Source of the DNA: Salinibacterium sp.
GTDB lineage: Bacteria; Actinomycetota; Actinomycetes; Actinomycetales; Microbacteriaceae
Length of the DNA: 32,826 nt
Direction of reading: 5' to 3'
Assembly (NCBI GenBank): GCA_025351795.1
Contig: JANXVG010000018.1
Coordinates: forward strand, 1 to 32,826
The notes under the pieces are model-generated. The model was not told the origin of the DNA and did no database searches. It saw only the letters and a list, made by a program, of their open reading frames with translations. The position numbers were made by a program, and so were the translations under genes. Positions 24,860-32,826 of this stretch are shown one piece after another; the stretch's first letter is position 1, and each line of letters opens with the position of its first letter.

Positions 24860-27148
24860 CTAACCGTCGGTACCGTCGTCGCCGGGCTTCTCCGTCCACA
24901 TCGTCACCGTGCCGGCACTCGTGCTGGGCGACAGCAGTATCAGCCCAGATCGATCGGTGCGCGCTGCCCGCGTGCCCGTGGATTCGAGAATCTCCAGAAG
25001 CTTCTGAGTGGGATGCCCGTACGTGTTGTCAGCGCCGACACCAATCACTCCGATGGTCGCTCGGATCGCCTCGTACAGCCGCGGACTCTGGTCAGCAGAC
25101 CCGTGATGGCCCACCTTCACCACATCCAGTTGGGGCAACGGAGTGGTGGCCGCAATGCGGCTCTGGCTGGATTCGGGGAGGTCTCCGAGAAACAATGAGC
25201 TGAGGCATCCGCTTTCGCAGCCAGCCGCGGGAAGGAACACCATGGTTAAGCTCGCGTCATTGCCCGGTTGCACGCTGCCGAGGTGCGCAGGAGGCCAGAT
25301 GACCTCCCAGCGCAGTTCGCCAAGAACCCCCGTCGGCCCACGGCTCACTTGCTGCAAGCTCATGCCGTTACTGAGGAGACCCGCGATGAACTCCTCGTCA
25401 GCAGCTTCGGCGGTGGGGCCGATGAAGGTGCGGTCGACCATGCCATAGACCGCGGAAGTGCCGCCGATGTGATCCATGTCAAAGTGCGTAAGCACGAGCA
25501 GATCGATGTGTGCGATTCCGAGTTGAGTGATGCACCGGGTGAGCAGTTCTGGCCTGCGGCCGGTATCAATCAACGCAACCTGACCAGCGCTGCGAACGAA
25601 TACCGCGTCACCCTGACCGACGTCGCACGCCGCAATTTGCCAGTTTCCGGGCCGCGTGACCAGTTCGCTAATGCGAGATCCAGCAACGCTGGCGCCCCAC
25701 CCCACCAGTACCAGTGCCAAGGCAGCAGCCGTCCATCTCCGATGGCGCCAGACGACCAGGAGTACGAGTAATGCCGTGATCGTGGTGAGGAGCAACACGC
25801 CCACGATCCCGGCGGGCCAGGGAATCGCCGCACCGGGCAGGCTCGCGAAGAAACGCGCAATCGCAGCAATCCACGCGGCAGGAACCCAGGCGATGTGCGT
25901 GAACACCGCGCCGAGCCCCGGCCAGACCGGAATTGTGATGCACGCGAGCAACCCCATGACCGTGGCCATCGGCGCCGCAGGCTCGGCCAGGATATTGGCG
26001 AGGATCCCGTAGGTCGGCAGGCTCGAGTTAAGCAATAGCAGCACGGGCTGGCAGGCCAGCTGTGCGGCCAGTGGGATTGCGATAGCAGCCGAGATCGCGA
26101 GCGGAAGGTAGCGGGTGAGCCACTGCGTGACCGGCCCGGCGAGAAGCAGCAGACCGCCGGTCGCGAGCACGGAGAGTGCAAATCCGTAGTTGCGACTCAG
26201 CCAGGGATCGGTCGCGAGAAGCACGATCACTGCGAGGCTGAGTACCGGCACTCCACGCACCGGTCGTCCGCTGGCGAGCGCCACGAGTACCAGCGTCGCC
26301 ATCAGGGCCGCCCGCAGCACGCTCGGCTCTGGTGTCACGAGCACCACGAACCCGACCAGCACCGCGAGCGAGCACCCGACCCGAAGTGCCCGCGAGATGC
26401 CCGCGGCGCCTCCCACGGCCATGATGAGGCCAATGATTACCGCGCAGTTCGCGCCGGACACGGCGGTCAGGTGACTGAGTGAGGTCGCTTTCATGTCAGA
26501 GTCGAGTTGCGAACTCACCGCCCCGGTATCGCCGATGGCGAGCCCAGGCAGCAGTTGCCCGCCCTCCCCGGGGAGTGCACTGGAGGTCGTCACGAACGCC
26601 GCCCGCAGACCATTGGCCCAGTCGAGATACCACGGTGGATCCGCAAGTCGGGTCAGCACTCCGCGACCGAAGACGAGGAAAGCCGTTTTGTCGGCCTGAT
26701 CTGTTGTCGAAAGAGTACCCGCCAACGAGAATCGCGTGCCAATGCCGGTGCGCTGTGCAGGAACCGCCCCAAACACCAGCACGGGAGTCGAGGCTGCCGT
26801 ATCGCCAGCCTGGATGAGTTGCGCCGAAAACGGCGACGTCGCCGGGCCCGTCGTCTCTGTGGTTTCCACGATCACCATCACGTGCGCCGACTTCTCGGCG
26901 AGCATCACGAGAGCATGTGGCTGGCGGATGTTCTCCTGAATTGCGGCGGAAGAGGCCATGAGCGCCGCGGCCGCGCAGGCGAGCGCGACGATCGCCCACG
27001 CGCGACGTTTGACCAGCGCGATGACGGTGAACGCGGCCGCCAGCACCCAGCCGATGACAACAAACCAGACGGACGGCGAGCCAAGCACGAGCCACGCCGC
27101 CAACCACGCCGTAGCTGCCGGAATCGCCAGCCGCAGATCGACGGTCAT
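24860..27148 (-). CDS. comEC: ComEC/Rec2 DNA-uptake channel
   Basis: A 762-residue membrane protein that would form the inner-membrane channel for single-stranded DNA in natural transformation. Order: an N-terminal DUF4131 region (about 1-170) with several helices; the Competence domain (about 185-460, beginning LLPGLAIGD and including LSHLTAVSGANCAVIIGL); then a metallo-beta-lactamase-like domain (about 500-745) starting CDVGQGDAVF. Its metal motif is THFDMDHIGG, with KVGHHGSADQS further on. All three domains look intact. ATG 27148 overlaps the comEA stop by four bases. Whether the organism is naturally competent is not known. Confidence 0.94.
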   Translation of the reverse strand: MTVDLRLAIPAATAWLAAWLVLGSPSVWFVVIGWVLAAAFTVIALVKRRAWAIVALACAAAALMASSAAIQENIRQPHALVMLAEKSAHVMVIVETTETTGPATSPFSAQLIQAGDTAASTPVLVFGAVPAQRTGIGTRFSLAGTLSTTDQADKTAFLVFGRGVLTRLADPPWYLDWANGLRAAFVTTSSALPGEGGQLLPGLAIGDTGAVSSQLDSDMKATSLSHLTAVSGANCAVIIGLIMAVGGAAGISRALRVGCSLAVLVGFVVLVTPEPSVLRAALMATLVLVALASGRPVRGVPVLSLAVIVLLATDPWLSRNYGFALSVLATGGLLLLAGPVTQWLTRYLPLAISAAIAIPLAAQLACQPVLLLLNSSLPTYGILANILAEPAAPMATVMGLLACITIPVWPGLGAVFTHIAWVPAAWIAAIARFFASLPGAAIPWPAGIVGVLLLTTITALLVLLVVWRHRRWTAAALALVLVGWGASVAGSRISELVTRPGNWQIAACDVGQGDAVFVRSAGQVALIDTGRRPELLTRCITQLGIAHIDLLVLTHFDMDHIGGTSAVYGMVDRTFIGPTAEAADEEFIAGLLSNGMSLQQVSRGPTGVLGELRWEVIWPPAHLGSVQPGNDASLTMVFLPAAGCESGCLSSLFLGDLPESSQSRIAATTPLPQLDVVKVGHHGSADQSPRLYEAIRATIGVIGVGADNTYGHPTQKLLEILESTGTRAARTDRSGLILLSPSTSAGTVTMWTEKPGDDGTDG

Positions 27149-27750
27149 ATCGTCACGAGGTCTTTGAGCCCCTCGAAGGTCTTGTCACCGATCCCCGTCA
27201 CATTCATCAGGTCTTCGATGGAGGTGAATCGTCCATTGGTATCACGCCAGTCGATGATGCGGGCGGCCATGGACGGGCCCACCCGCGGCAGGGTGTCAAG
27301 CGCAGCAGCATCCGCCGTGTTGATGTTGACTTTGCCACCCACCGTTGAGCCGCCGGTTGTGGCGCCTGGCCCCTCGCCGATGGCCGGCACGACGATTTGC
27401 TCGCCGTCGGTCACGAACCGCGCAAGGTTGAGCTGCGACTGATCAGCAGTTTCCAGAAAACCGCTGGCTGCCGCCACCGCGTCGACCGCCCGCGCACCAT
27501 CGTGCAGCTCGTAAAGTCCAGGATGGGTGACCGCACCGAGGACGTGGATGAGGATGGTCGCCCCGCGCCCGTCGCGGCCGACGACGGCGGGCGACGGCTC
27601 GATGCGCGTGACCGACTGGGATTCACCGTGGGGAGCCAGCGCCGCAACGATCACCGCTACGCCGAGGGCCACCAGAACAAGGACAACGGCGGCACCCACG
27701 CCGACACGCAGGCGAGCACGCCGAACATCGGGAATCGCGGGGTCGACCAC
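27145..27750 (-). CDS. comEA: ComEA-type DNA-binding protein
   Basis: A 201-residue membrane-anchored DNA receptor. One transmembrane helix (about residues 17-38) follows a short basic cytoplasmic tail. An SLBB-like segment (ILIHVLGAVTHPGLYELHDGARAVDAV, about 65-95) comes next. Two helix-hairpin-helix motifs end the protein (VNINTADAAALDTLPRVGPSMAARIIDWR and MNVTGIGDKTFEGLKDL). It would bring double-stranded DNA to ComEC. The start is GTG 27750, with TAGCGT exactly six bases upstream. That suggests that comEA-comEC, perhaps with holA, has its own leaderless transcript rather than depending on leuS. Confidence 0.94.
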   Translation of the reverse strand: MVDPAIPDVRRARLRVGVGAAVVLVLVALGVAVIVAALAPHGESQSVTRIEPSPAVVGRDGRGATILIHVLGAVTHPGLYELHDGARAVDAVAAASGFLETADQSQLNLARFVTDGEQIVVPAIGEGPGATTGGSTVGGKVNINTADAAALDTLPRVGPSMAARIIDWRDTNGRFTSIEDLMNVTGIGDKTFEGLKDLVTI

Positions 27751-27756
27751 CCTCAG

Positions 27757-27762
27757 ACGCTA
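27757..27762 (-). promoter_or_regulatory. Probable -10 box of comEA-comEC
   Basis: TAGCGT on the minus strand, followed by six bases and the comEA GTG. It lies in the 60-bp gap after leuS. Confidence 0.45.
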
Positions 27763-27810
27763 AACGCCCGGTGTCGCCCCGATCGGCGAACTGGCGAAGC
27801 TGTGGACTGC

Positions 27811-30396
27811 CTACCCGCGAGTGGCGATGTTGACGATGCGAGGAGCGCGCACGATCACGTTCACGATCTCTTTCTCACCAATCGCCCGCACGACCGAAGC
27901 GGATGCTCGAGCAAGCAACTCGAGTTCGTCCCCAGAAATCTTCGGGTTGACGTCGAACCGGTCTCGCATCTTGCCATCGACCTGCACTATCGCAGTCACC
28001 GATTCCTCCACGAGCAGGACGGGGTCAGCCCCGCGCCAGCCAGCGAGAGCCACAGTCGGTTGGTAACCAAGCTTCTCCCACATCTCTTCTGCGGTGTACG
28101 GCGCGAACAGGCTGAGCGCAATCGTGATGACCTCAACCGCCTCACGCACGGCGGCGTCGGAGCCACCGGCTCCCGAATCGATGACTTTTCGGGTCAGGTT
28201 CACGAGTTCCATGATGCGTGCCACGAGCACGTTGAACTTGAGCGACTCGGCGAGTCCCGGCCCGTCGGCCAGGAATCGATGAGTATGGCGCCGCAGGGTG
28301 TTATCCCCGGTCTTCCAGTCGATCTTCGGAGCACTCGTCACGTCAAGTGCGAGGCGGAAGGCGCGCGCGAGAAACTTGGCAGATGCCGCTGGCGAGACAT
28401 CCTCCCAGTTGATGTTGTCCTCGGGTGGCCCGGCGAATGCGAGCGTCAGGCGCAAAGCATCCGCTCCGTATTCGGCAATCTCACCGGCGAAGGTGACCGC
28501 CTTGCGGCTGCGCTTCGACATCTTCTTACCCTCGGAGAGCACCATGCCCTGATTGAGGAGCGCGCTGAAGGGCTCCGTGAAACTCACATAGCCGAGATCG
28601 AAGAGCACCTTGGTGATAAACCGCGCGTACAGCAAGTGCAGAATTGCGTGCTCGACACCGCCCACGTATTGGTCGACCGGCGCCCATTTCTCGGCTTCCT
28701 TGGAGTCAAACGCCTCATCAGGGTCATTCGGCGAGAGAAAACGCAGGAAATACCAGGAGCTGTCGACGAAGGTGTCCATGGTGTCTGGGTCACGCGTGGC
28801 CGGGCTACCATCGCGGGGGTCTGGAACGTTGATCCAGCCCTCAGCTGCCGCGAGGGGTGACTGGCCACGCGGCTTCAGGTCGAGCCCCTCGGTGGAAGGA
28901 AGCACGACCGGTAACTGGTCGAACGGAACCGGGATGAGCTCACCATCAGCGCCGTGCACGATCGGGATGGGCGTTCCCCAGAATCGCTGCCGGCTGATCA
29001 GCCAATCGCGTAACCGGTAGGTCTTCGCGGCCCGGCCCGTACCGGCAGCCTCGAGTTGTTCGACAATCTTCTTGATCGCATTGTTCTTACTCAGGCCGTC
29101 GAGAGGACCGGAGTTGATCATGCGACCATCACCGATGAGCGCCTTGCCTGTGCTTGCCGGGTCAAGTGGGGGGAGATCGTCGGGAATGATTCCGTCGCGA
29201 ATGACGGGGATCGCACCGGTAACCGCTGCATTCACATCGAGCACGACGCGCACCGCCAGGCCGAACTTTCGGGCGAAATCGAGGTCGCGCTGGTCGTGTG
29301 CAGGTACGGCCATGACCGCGCCGTGTCCGTAGTCTGCAAGCACGTAGTCCGCTGTCCAGATCGGGATACGCTCCCCCGTCGCCGGGTTCACCGCCCATCG
29401 ATCAAGCGGGATACCGGTCTTCTCGCGCGTGGCATCCTGACGCTCGATCTCGGTGTTCTTCTGAGATAGCTCAAGATATTCGGCGAACGCTGCACCAACC
29501 TCGGGCGTCGACCCGGCGACGAGCTCAGCAGCGAGCTCCGAGTCGGGCGCGACGACCATGAACGTCACCCCATATACGGTGTCTGGGCGCGTCGTGAAGA
29601 CGGTGATCTTCTGGTCTGTGCCGCCAAAGAGGGCACCCTCGATAATGAAGTCGATATCCGCACCGATGGACCGACCAATCCAGTTGCGTTGCATCGAGAT
29701 GACCTTCGACGGCCAGGAGCCCTCGAGCTGATTGAGATCATCGAGCAGCCGATCCGCGTAGTCGGTGATCTTCAGGTACCACTGGGTGAGCTTCTTCTTG
29801 ATGACGACAGCACCCGAGCGCTCCGACGTGCCGTCCGCGAGCACTTGCTCGTTGGCGAGCACGGTCTGGTCCTTCGGGTCCCAGTTAACCCAGCTCTCCT
29901 TGCGGTACGCGAGACCCTTCTCGTAGAGCTTCAGAAACAGCCATTGGGTCCACTTGTAATATTCGGGGTCGCTCGTGTGCAGCACCCGATCCCAGTCGAA
30001 GGAGACGCCGTAGAGCTTCATGCTCTGCTTCTGCTGCTCGATGTTGTCGTAGGTCCAGCCCACTGGGTCGATTCCACGCTCGATCGCCGCATTCTCGGCG
30101 GGCAGGCCAAATGAATCCCATCCGATGGGGTGCAACACATTGAAGCCGCGCTGGCGCCAGTAGCGAGCCGCGATATCTCCAAAAGCGTAGGCCTCGGCAT
30201 GGCCCATGTGCAGGTCGCCCGAGGGGTACGGAAACATGTCGAGAATGTACTTGCGCGGCCGCTTGTCTGCCGGGTCGCCGCTCGCGAACGGCTTCGTCTT
30301 CTCCCAGTACGGAAGCCACTTGGCCTGAATAGCGGCGATGTCGTACTCAAGCGCGTCATGCTGGCCAGCAGCGTCGCGTGGGTCGTGCTCAGTCAC
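27811..30396 (-). CDS. leuS: Leucyl-tRNA synthetase
   Basis: A class Ia synthetase of 861 residues that charges tRNA-Leu. The first ATP motif is HMGH in [16 protein letters not shown] (about residue 60-66). The CP1 editing domain occupies about 225-420, with the conserved [13 protein letters not shown] segment. WFDS-equivalent and tRNA-binding regions follow. The second ATP motif reads KMSKR (about 620) rather than KMSKS. The C-terminal anticodon and leucine-specific domains are complete. The start is GTG 30396. No T-box or leucine attenuator was found in the 87 bases before it, in contrast to leuA. It may be co-transcribed with pabB upstream, or start from its own promoter (TACCCT at 30430-30435 is a candidate -10). 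Confidence 0.97.
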   Translation of the reverse strand: MTEHDPRDAAGQHDALEYDIAAIQAKWLPYWEKTKPFASGDPADKRPRKYILDMFPYPSGDLHMGHAEAYAFGDIAARYWRQRGFNVLHPIGWDSFGLPAENAAIERGIDPVGWTYDNIEQQKQSMKLYGVSFDWDRVLHTSDPEYYKWTQWLFLKLYEKGLAYRKESWVNWDPKDQTVLANEQVLADGTSERSGAVVIKKKLTQWYLKITDYADRLLDDLNQLEGSWPSKVISMQRNWIGRSIGADIDFIIEGALFGGTDQKITVFTTRPDTVYGVTFMVVAPDSELAAELVAGSTPEVGAAFAEYLELSQKNTEIERQDATREKTGIPLDRWAVNPATGERIPIWTADYVLADYGHGAVMAVPAHDQRDLDFARKFGLAVRVVLDVNAAVTGAIPVIRDGIIPDDLPPLDPASTGKALIGDGRMINSGPLDGLSKNNAIKKIVEQLEAAGTGRAAKTYRLRDWLISRQRFWGTPIPIVHGADGELIPVPFDQLPVVLPSTEGLDLKPRGQSPLAAAEGWINVPDPRDGSPATRDPDTMDTFVDSSWYFLRFLSPNDPDEAFDSKEAEKWAPVDQYVGGVEHAILHLLYARFITKVLFDLGYVSFTEPFSALLNQGMVLSEGKKMSKRSRKAVTFAGEIAEYGADALRLTLAFAGPPEDNINWEDVSPAASAKFLARAFRLALDVTSAPKIDWKTGDNTLRRHTHRFLADGPGLAESLKFNVLVARIMELVNLTRKVIDSGAGGSDAAVREAVEVITIALSLFAPYTAEEMWEKLGYQPTVALAGWRGADPVLLVEESVTAIVQVDGKMRDRFDVNPKISGDELELLARASASVVRAIGEKEIVNVIVRAPRIVNIATRG

Positions 30397-30483
30397 GGAA
30401 GATCCAATTCGTTGCGGTGGGCTGCTTCAAGGGTATCGAACACGGGCCCGGGCACTGATCGCGCACCTGCCGCGCGCGATTTC

Positions 30484-31821
30484 CTATCCCCGCGCTCCTA
30501 ACACCGCAAGCAGCGCGGCCGCCTTGACCCGCACTTCGGCGAGTTCCTCGGCCGGAACCGACAATGCGGTGATCCCGCCACCCGAGCCGACTGTTGATCC
30601 GACCGGATCAATGATGATCGAGCGGATGACCATAGCGAGATCGACGCGCCCGTCAAGCCCAAAGTACCCAAATGCGCCCGAATAGATGCCCCTCGCCCGC
30701 GCCTCCAGCACATCGAGAATTATCGTCGCGTTGTACTTGGGCGCGCCGGTCATCGACCCTGCCGGGAAGCATGCCACCACGGCGTCGATCGCATCGACAT
30801 CGTCTGCGAGTTGGCCCTGAACCGCACTCACGAGCTGATGCACGTGCGCGTAGCTCTCAACGGCCATCAGACTCGTGACCGCGACGCTGCCCACTTGGCC
30901 CACCCGTGCGATGTCGTTGCGCACGAGATCGACGATCATCAGGTTTTCTGCGCGTTCCTTGTCGCTCGCCTCAAGTTCATCACGCAAAGCATCGTCGCTG
31001 GCCCGGGAAACGCCTCGCGGCCGGGTGCCCTTGATCGGCCGCGATTCGATTGCGCCGTCAGGTGACACGGTGATGAATTGCTCCGGCGACGAACTGAGCA
31101 GCGCGACGTCTCCGATACGTACCAGCGCACCGTGGTGGCTTGGACTCGACGCACGCAGAGCGAGGTATGTCGCAGTGGGGTCGGGTGAGACATCCACAGC
31201 CGCTTCGGTCGTGAGGCACAGTTGGTAAGCCTCGCCCTCGGTAATTGCGGCCTGGCACGCCTCCACCATCGACAGGTACTGGGAGTCGGAGTAGCGCCAG
31301 CGAGCCGTGGCCCGCGCCGCGACGGGTGGCGGGGGTGGGCTGGCTACGGGTGGAGTAGCGGCCAGCGCGGTGAGCTCGTCGAGCGTTCGGTCGCGCCACT
31401 CGGCTGCCTCGACCCAGTCGGTCGCGAGCGCGAGAAGGGTAACCGAGTGCGTGGCGTGATCAAACTGAATCGCGCGGTCGATGAACAGAAACGCAGCATC
31501 CGGATACCGTGACGCGCGTACTCGTTCCTGCCTCAGCGTCTCAAACCGAAGCTCGTAGCCGAGCCAGCCGACCCAGCCGAGTTGGAAACCGGTGCCAGGT
31601 TCGACAGCATTCTCGGCAATACTCGTGCGCAGGAAATCGAAGACGGAGCCATCGAACTCGGTCACCGAGCGTGCGGCCGCCGCCAGGTAACTCGCGCCGG
31701 TCGTCGCGCTCGGGCCACTGTCGAGCCAGACGACGTTCGTGCTGTCACCGTGCACGGCAACAAAAGCAGTCGCCGGATCGATCCATCGCCCGAGCGGATG
31801 CCGCAACACACGAGGGCGCAT
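30484..31821 (-). CDS. pabB: Aminodeoxychorismate synthase component I (PabB)
   Basis: A 445-residue chorismate-utilising enzyme that makes 4-amino-4-deoxychorismate, the p-aminobenzoate precursor for folate. The chorismate-binding domain spans about 185-440. The motif PIKGTRPRG (about residue 265-273) has the lysine typical of PabB, where anthranilate synthase (TrpE) has alanine; this decides the assignment. Other family segments are LSSSPEQF, MIVDLVRNDIARVGQVGSV, FPAGSMTGAPK and RGIYSGAFGYFG. The glutamine amidotransferase partner (PabA/TrpG) is not in the window. It is divergent from the pabC-like gene across 11 bases. Confidence 0.93.
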   Translation of the reverse strand: MRPRVLRHPLGRWIDPATAFVAVHGDSTNVVWLDSGPSATTGASYLAAAARSVTEFDGSVFDFLRTSIAENAVEPGTGFQLGWVGWLGYELRFETLRQERVRASRYPDAAFLFIDRAIQFDHATHSVTLLALATDWVEAAEWRDRTLDELTALAATPPVASPPPPPVAARATARWRYSDSQYLSMVEACQAAITEGEAYQLCLTTEAAVDVSPDPTATYLALRASSPSHHGALVRIGDVALLSSSPEQFITVSPDGAIESRPIKGTRPRGVSRASDDALRDELEASDKERAENLMIVDLVRNDIARVGQVGSVAVTSLMAVESYAHVHQLVSAVQGQLADDVDAIDAVVACFPAGSMTGAPKYNATIILDVLEARARGIYSGAFGYFGLDGRVDLAMVIRSIIIDPVGSTVGSGGGITALSVPAEELAEVRVKAAALLAVLGARG

Positions 31822-31826
31822 AGCCT
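31821..31826 (+). promoter_or_regulatory. Probable -10 box of the pabC-like gene
   Basis: TAGCCT, six bases before ATG 31833. Its first base is part of the pabB start codon on the other strand. Confidence 0.45.
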
Positions 31827-31827
31827 A

Positions 31828-31833
31828 AGCCTA
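31828..31833 (-). promoter_or_regulatory. Probable -10 box of pabB
   Basis: TAGGCT on the minus strand, six bases before the pabB ATG at 31821. Its first base is part of the pabC start codon, mirroring the plus-strand box. Confidence 0.45.
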
Positions 31834-32615
31834 TGAGTGCGTCGTCGATCTACCGCTGGCAGAACGGCTCACTCGCGGCTATCGCGCATCTCGATATGAC
31901 GGACATCGTGATTGAAGCCGCAGACTCGTGGTTGGTCACGGCTGGCGCTACGCTCGCCATCGACTTGCATCGCACCCGCTTCCTCGCCGCGGTGCGCCCC
32001 GCCCTCAGCGCCGATCCTTCGACGTTCTGGGATGCGGCCGTCGCGCTCATTCCTCGCGAGAGCGACTGGTTTCCACGAGTGGAGCAGCACGCAACGGGGC
32101 AGCTACTTTTTCGACTCCGTAGCGCGCCTGAACGCACGCGATCCGTTGTGGTCGCAACGTGGATGGGTGCTGAACCGCGCACTACGCCGCGTCGGAAAGG
32201 GCCAGACCTCGAGACAATGGGCGTAATCCGCAATGCTGTGCAGGCCAGTGACGCTGATGAGGCGGTAATTCTCTCGCCAGACGGATATGTAGCGGAGGGC
32301 GCGTACAGCGGCCTGTTGTGGTGGCGAGGTGAGATTCTCTGCGGTCCGGCTGCCGAACTCGACCGGATCGATAGTGTCACCACCCGCAGCGTGCTCACCC
32401 TCGCGACCGCGCTCGGCGTGGAAACCTTCGCCGAGTCGGTAACGCCGACCGAATTGGACGGGGTAGAGCTATGGGCTCTCAGCGCGTTACACGGCATCCG
32501 CATCGTCACGAGGTGGACCGACGGGCCCAGTCTCGCCGAGAAGCCGGGTCGGCTCGAACTGTGGCGCAAACGGCTCGACGCCCTCCGTCAGCCGCTCGGC
32601 CCCGCAGCCAGATGA
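31833..32615 (+). CDS. Class IV aminotransferase-like protein (PabC / 4-amino-4-deoxychorismate lyase type)
   Basis: A 260-residue fold type IV PLP enzyme. Beside pabB, the expected role is cleavage of 4-amino-4-deoxychorismate to p-aminobenzoate and pyruvate. The likely PLP lysine is in RRKGPDLETM (Lys about 122). It is followed by DEAVILSPDGYVAEGAYSG, the segment that normally reads EGxxSN in this family and binds the cofactor. Here the asparagine is replaced by glycine. TTRSVLTLATALGV and the late VELWALSALHGIRIV also fit the fold. The start ATG 31833 has no ribosome-binding site, but TAGCCT is six bases upstream. A branched-chain or D-amino acid aminotransferase is possible from family alone; context favours PabC. 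Confidence 0.82.
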   Translation: MSASSIYRWQNGSLAAIAHLDMTDIVIEAADSWLVTAGATLAIDLHRTRFLAAVRPALSADPSTFWDAAVALIPRESDWFPRVEQHATGQLLFRLRSAPERTRSVVVATWMGAEPRTTPRRKGPDLETMGVIRNAVQASDADEAVILSPDGYVAEGAYSGLLWWRGEILCGPAAELDRIDSVTTRSVLTLATALGVETFAESVTPTELDGVELWALSALHGIRIVTRWTDGPSLAEKPGRLELWRKRLDALRQPLGPAAR

Positions 32616-32652
32616 GCGTGTGTACCGGCGAAGCTGCAGCACCGCGCTCGGT

Positions 32653-32709
32653 CGAAAGTGCAGAAACCCACAGTCGGCGAACGTTGTACTGCGCGATTCT
32701 GCACTCTCG
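32653..32709. repeat. Long-loop inverted repeat (type B element) after the pabC-like gene
   Basis: CGAAAGTGCAGAA (32653-32665) and TTCTGCACTCTCG (32697-32709) pair at 12 of 13 positions around a 31-base loop. The arm core CGAAA-G-TGCAG matches the element at 2525-2611. It may also end transcription of the pabC-like gene, but there is no T-run. Confidence 0.6.
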
Positions 32710-32719
32710 CGGCGGCGGC

Positions 32720-32767
32720 GGGGCAACGGCGGGGGCAGCGGCAGCGCCGGGGGCAACGGCGGGGGCA
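32720..32767. repeat. 30-bp-period direct repeat in a G/C-rich tract
   Basis: An 18-base unit, GGGGCAACGGCGGGGGCA, occurs at 32720-32737 and again at 32750-32767. The 12 bases between (GCGGCAGCGCCG) are also GC-only apart from one A. A short CGG run precedes it. It lies between a palindromic element and the next possible gene. Confidence 0.75.
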
Positions 32768-32792
32768 CCAAGCCCGCGGATGGGCTCACTAC

Positions 32793-32826
32793 ATGAGCGA
32801 GATCCTCGGGTCGCTGTTCGCCGGGT
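32793..32826 (+). CDS. Possible start of a further gene, cut by the window end
   Basis: ATG 32793 opens MSEILGSLFAG and runs off the window. A second ATG at 32779 in another frame is also open (MGSLHERDPRV). No ribosome-binding site or -10 box at six bases decides between them. The first reading looks like the start of a small protein with a hydrophobic segment, but the family cannot be named from 11 residues. Confidence 0.3.
   Translation, partial: MSEILGSLFAG

Noticed and set aside
26507-28860. Long plus-strand open frames opposite comEC, comEA and leuS
   Set aside because: They are antisense shadows of well-supported genes and have no recognisable domains.
30397-30483. T-box or leucine attenuator before leuS
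   Set aside because: The 87 bases have no T-box core, no leucine-rich short frame and no terminator hairpin. Only leuA shows such control.

Overview
The window looks like chromosomal DNA of a high-GC actinobacterium, most likely of the family Microbacteriaceae. The evidence is the actinobacterial gene order hrcA-dnaJ-rsmE-HIT-phoH-ybeY-CNNM-era-leuA, a type 2 leuA with a leucine-rich leader peptide, a rhomboid-like/DUF2156 aminoacyl-lipid synthase, DUF4870 and DUF1990 genes, and several genes that appear to start without a 5' UTR. The genus cannot be fixed from the sequence alone. No tRNA, rRNA, insertion sequence, prophage or CRISPR array is visible. Most of the window is conserved housekeeping DNA; the less ordinary material is in the first 2.7 kb and in the intergenic repeats.

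Layout. 1-2686 (+): the 3' part of an SDR oxidoreductase, about 600 bp without a sound gene, a TRIC/UPF0126 membrane channel, then about 820 bp of decayed DNA holding a relic of a small XRE-type regulator and a long palindrome. 2687-8470 (-): leuA with its attenuator-type leader, and a two-gene operon of a membrane-anchored esterase and an MprF-like synthase. 8756-16045 (-): the stress and RNA-quality-control block. hrcA-dnaJ lies behind a CIRCE operator, then rsmE, then the overlapping run HIT-phoH-ybeY-CNNM-era. 16263-17088 (+): two DUF4870 membrane proteins in tandem.

17171-23294: hemW and a short deazaflavin-nitroreductase-like gene (-), a HAD phosphatase (+), then lepA-DUF1990 and a class I aminotransferase (-). 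23471-23731 (+): rpsT. 23813-30396 (-): leuS, comEA, comEC and holA. 30484-32615: pabB (-) and a pabC-like class IV aminotransferase (+) are divergent, with 11 bp between their start codons. The window ends in low-complexity repeats and the first codons of a possible further gene.

How it works together. The hrcA-dnaJ and HIT-era blocks join heat-shock control to ribosome and RNA maturation (RsmE, YbeY, PhoH, Era). HemW, LepA, bS20 and LeuRS add haem delivery and translation functions. ComEA/ComEC are DNA-uptake components. PabB and the PabC-like protein together would make p-aminobenzoate for folate.

The most notable signals are: (1) a leucine-rich leader peptide and paired stem ahead of leuA; (2) a recurring TANNNT-N6-start arrangement at six start codons, suggesting common leaderless transcription; (3) a near-perfect palindrome in which the divergent pabB and pabC genes each appear to use a -10 box lying on the other's start codon; (4) a set of long-loop inverted repeats in intergenic DNA that fall into two sequence types. 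None of these amounts to a demonstrably new biological system.
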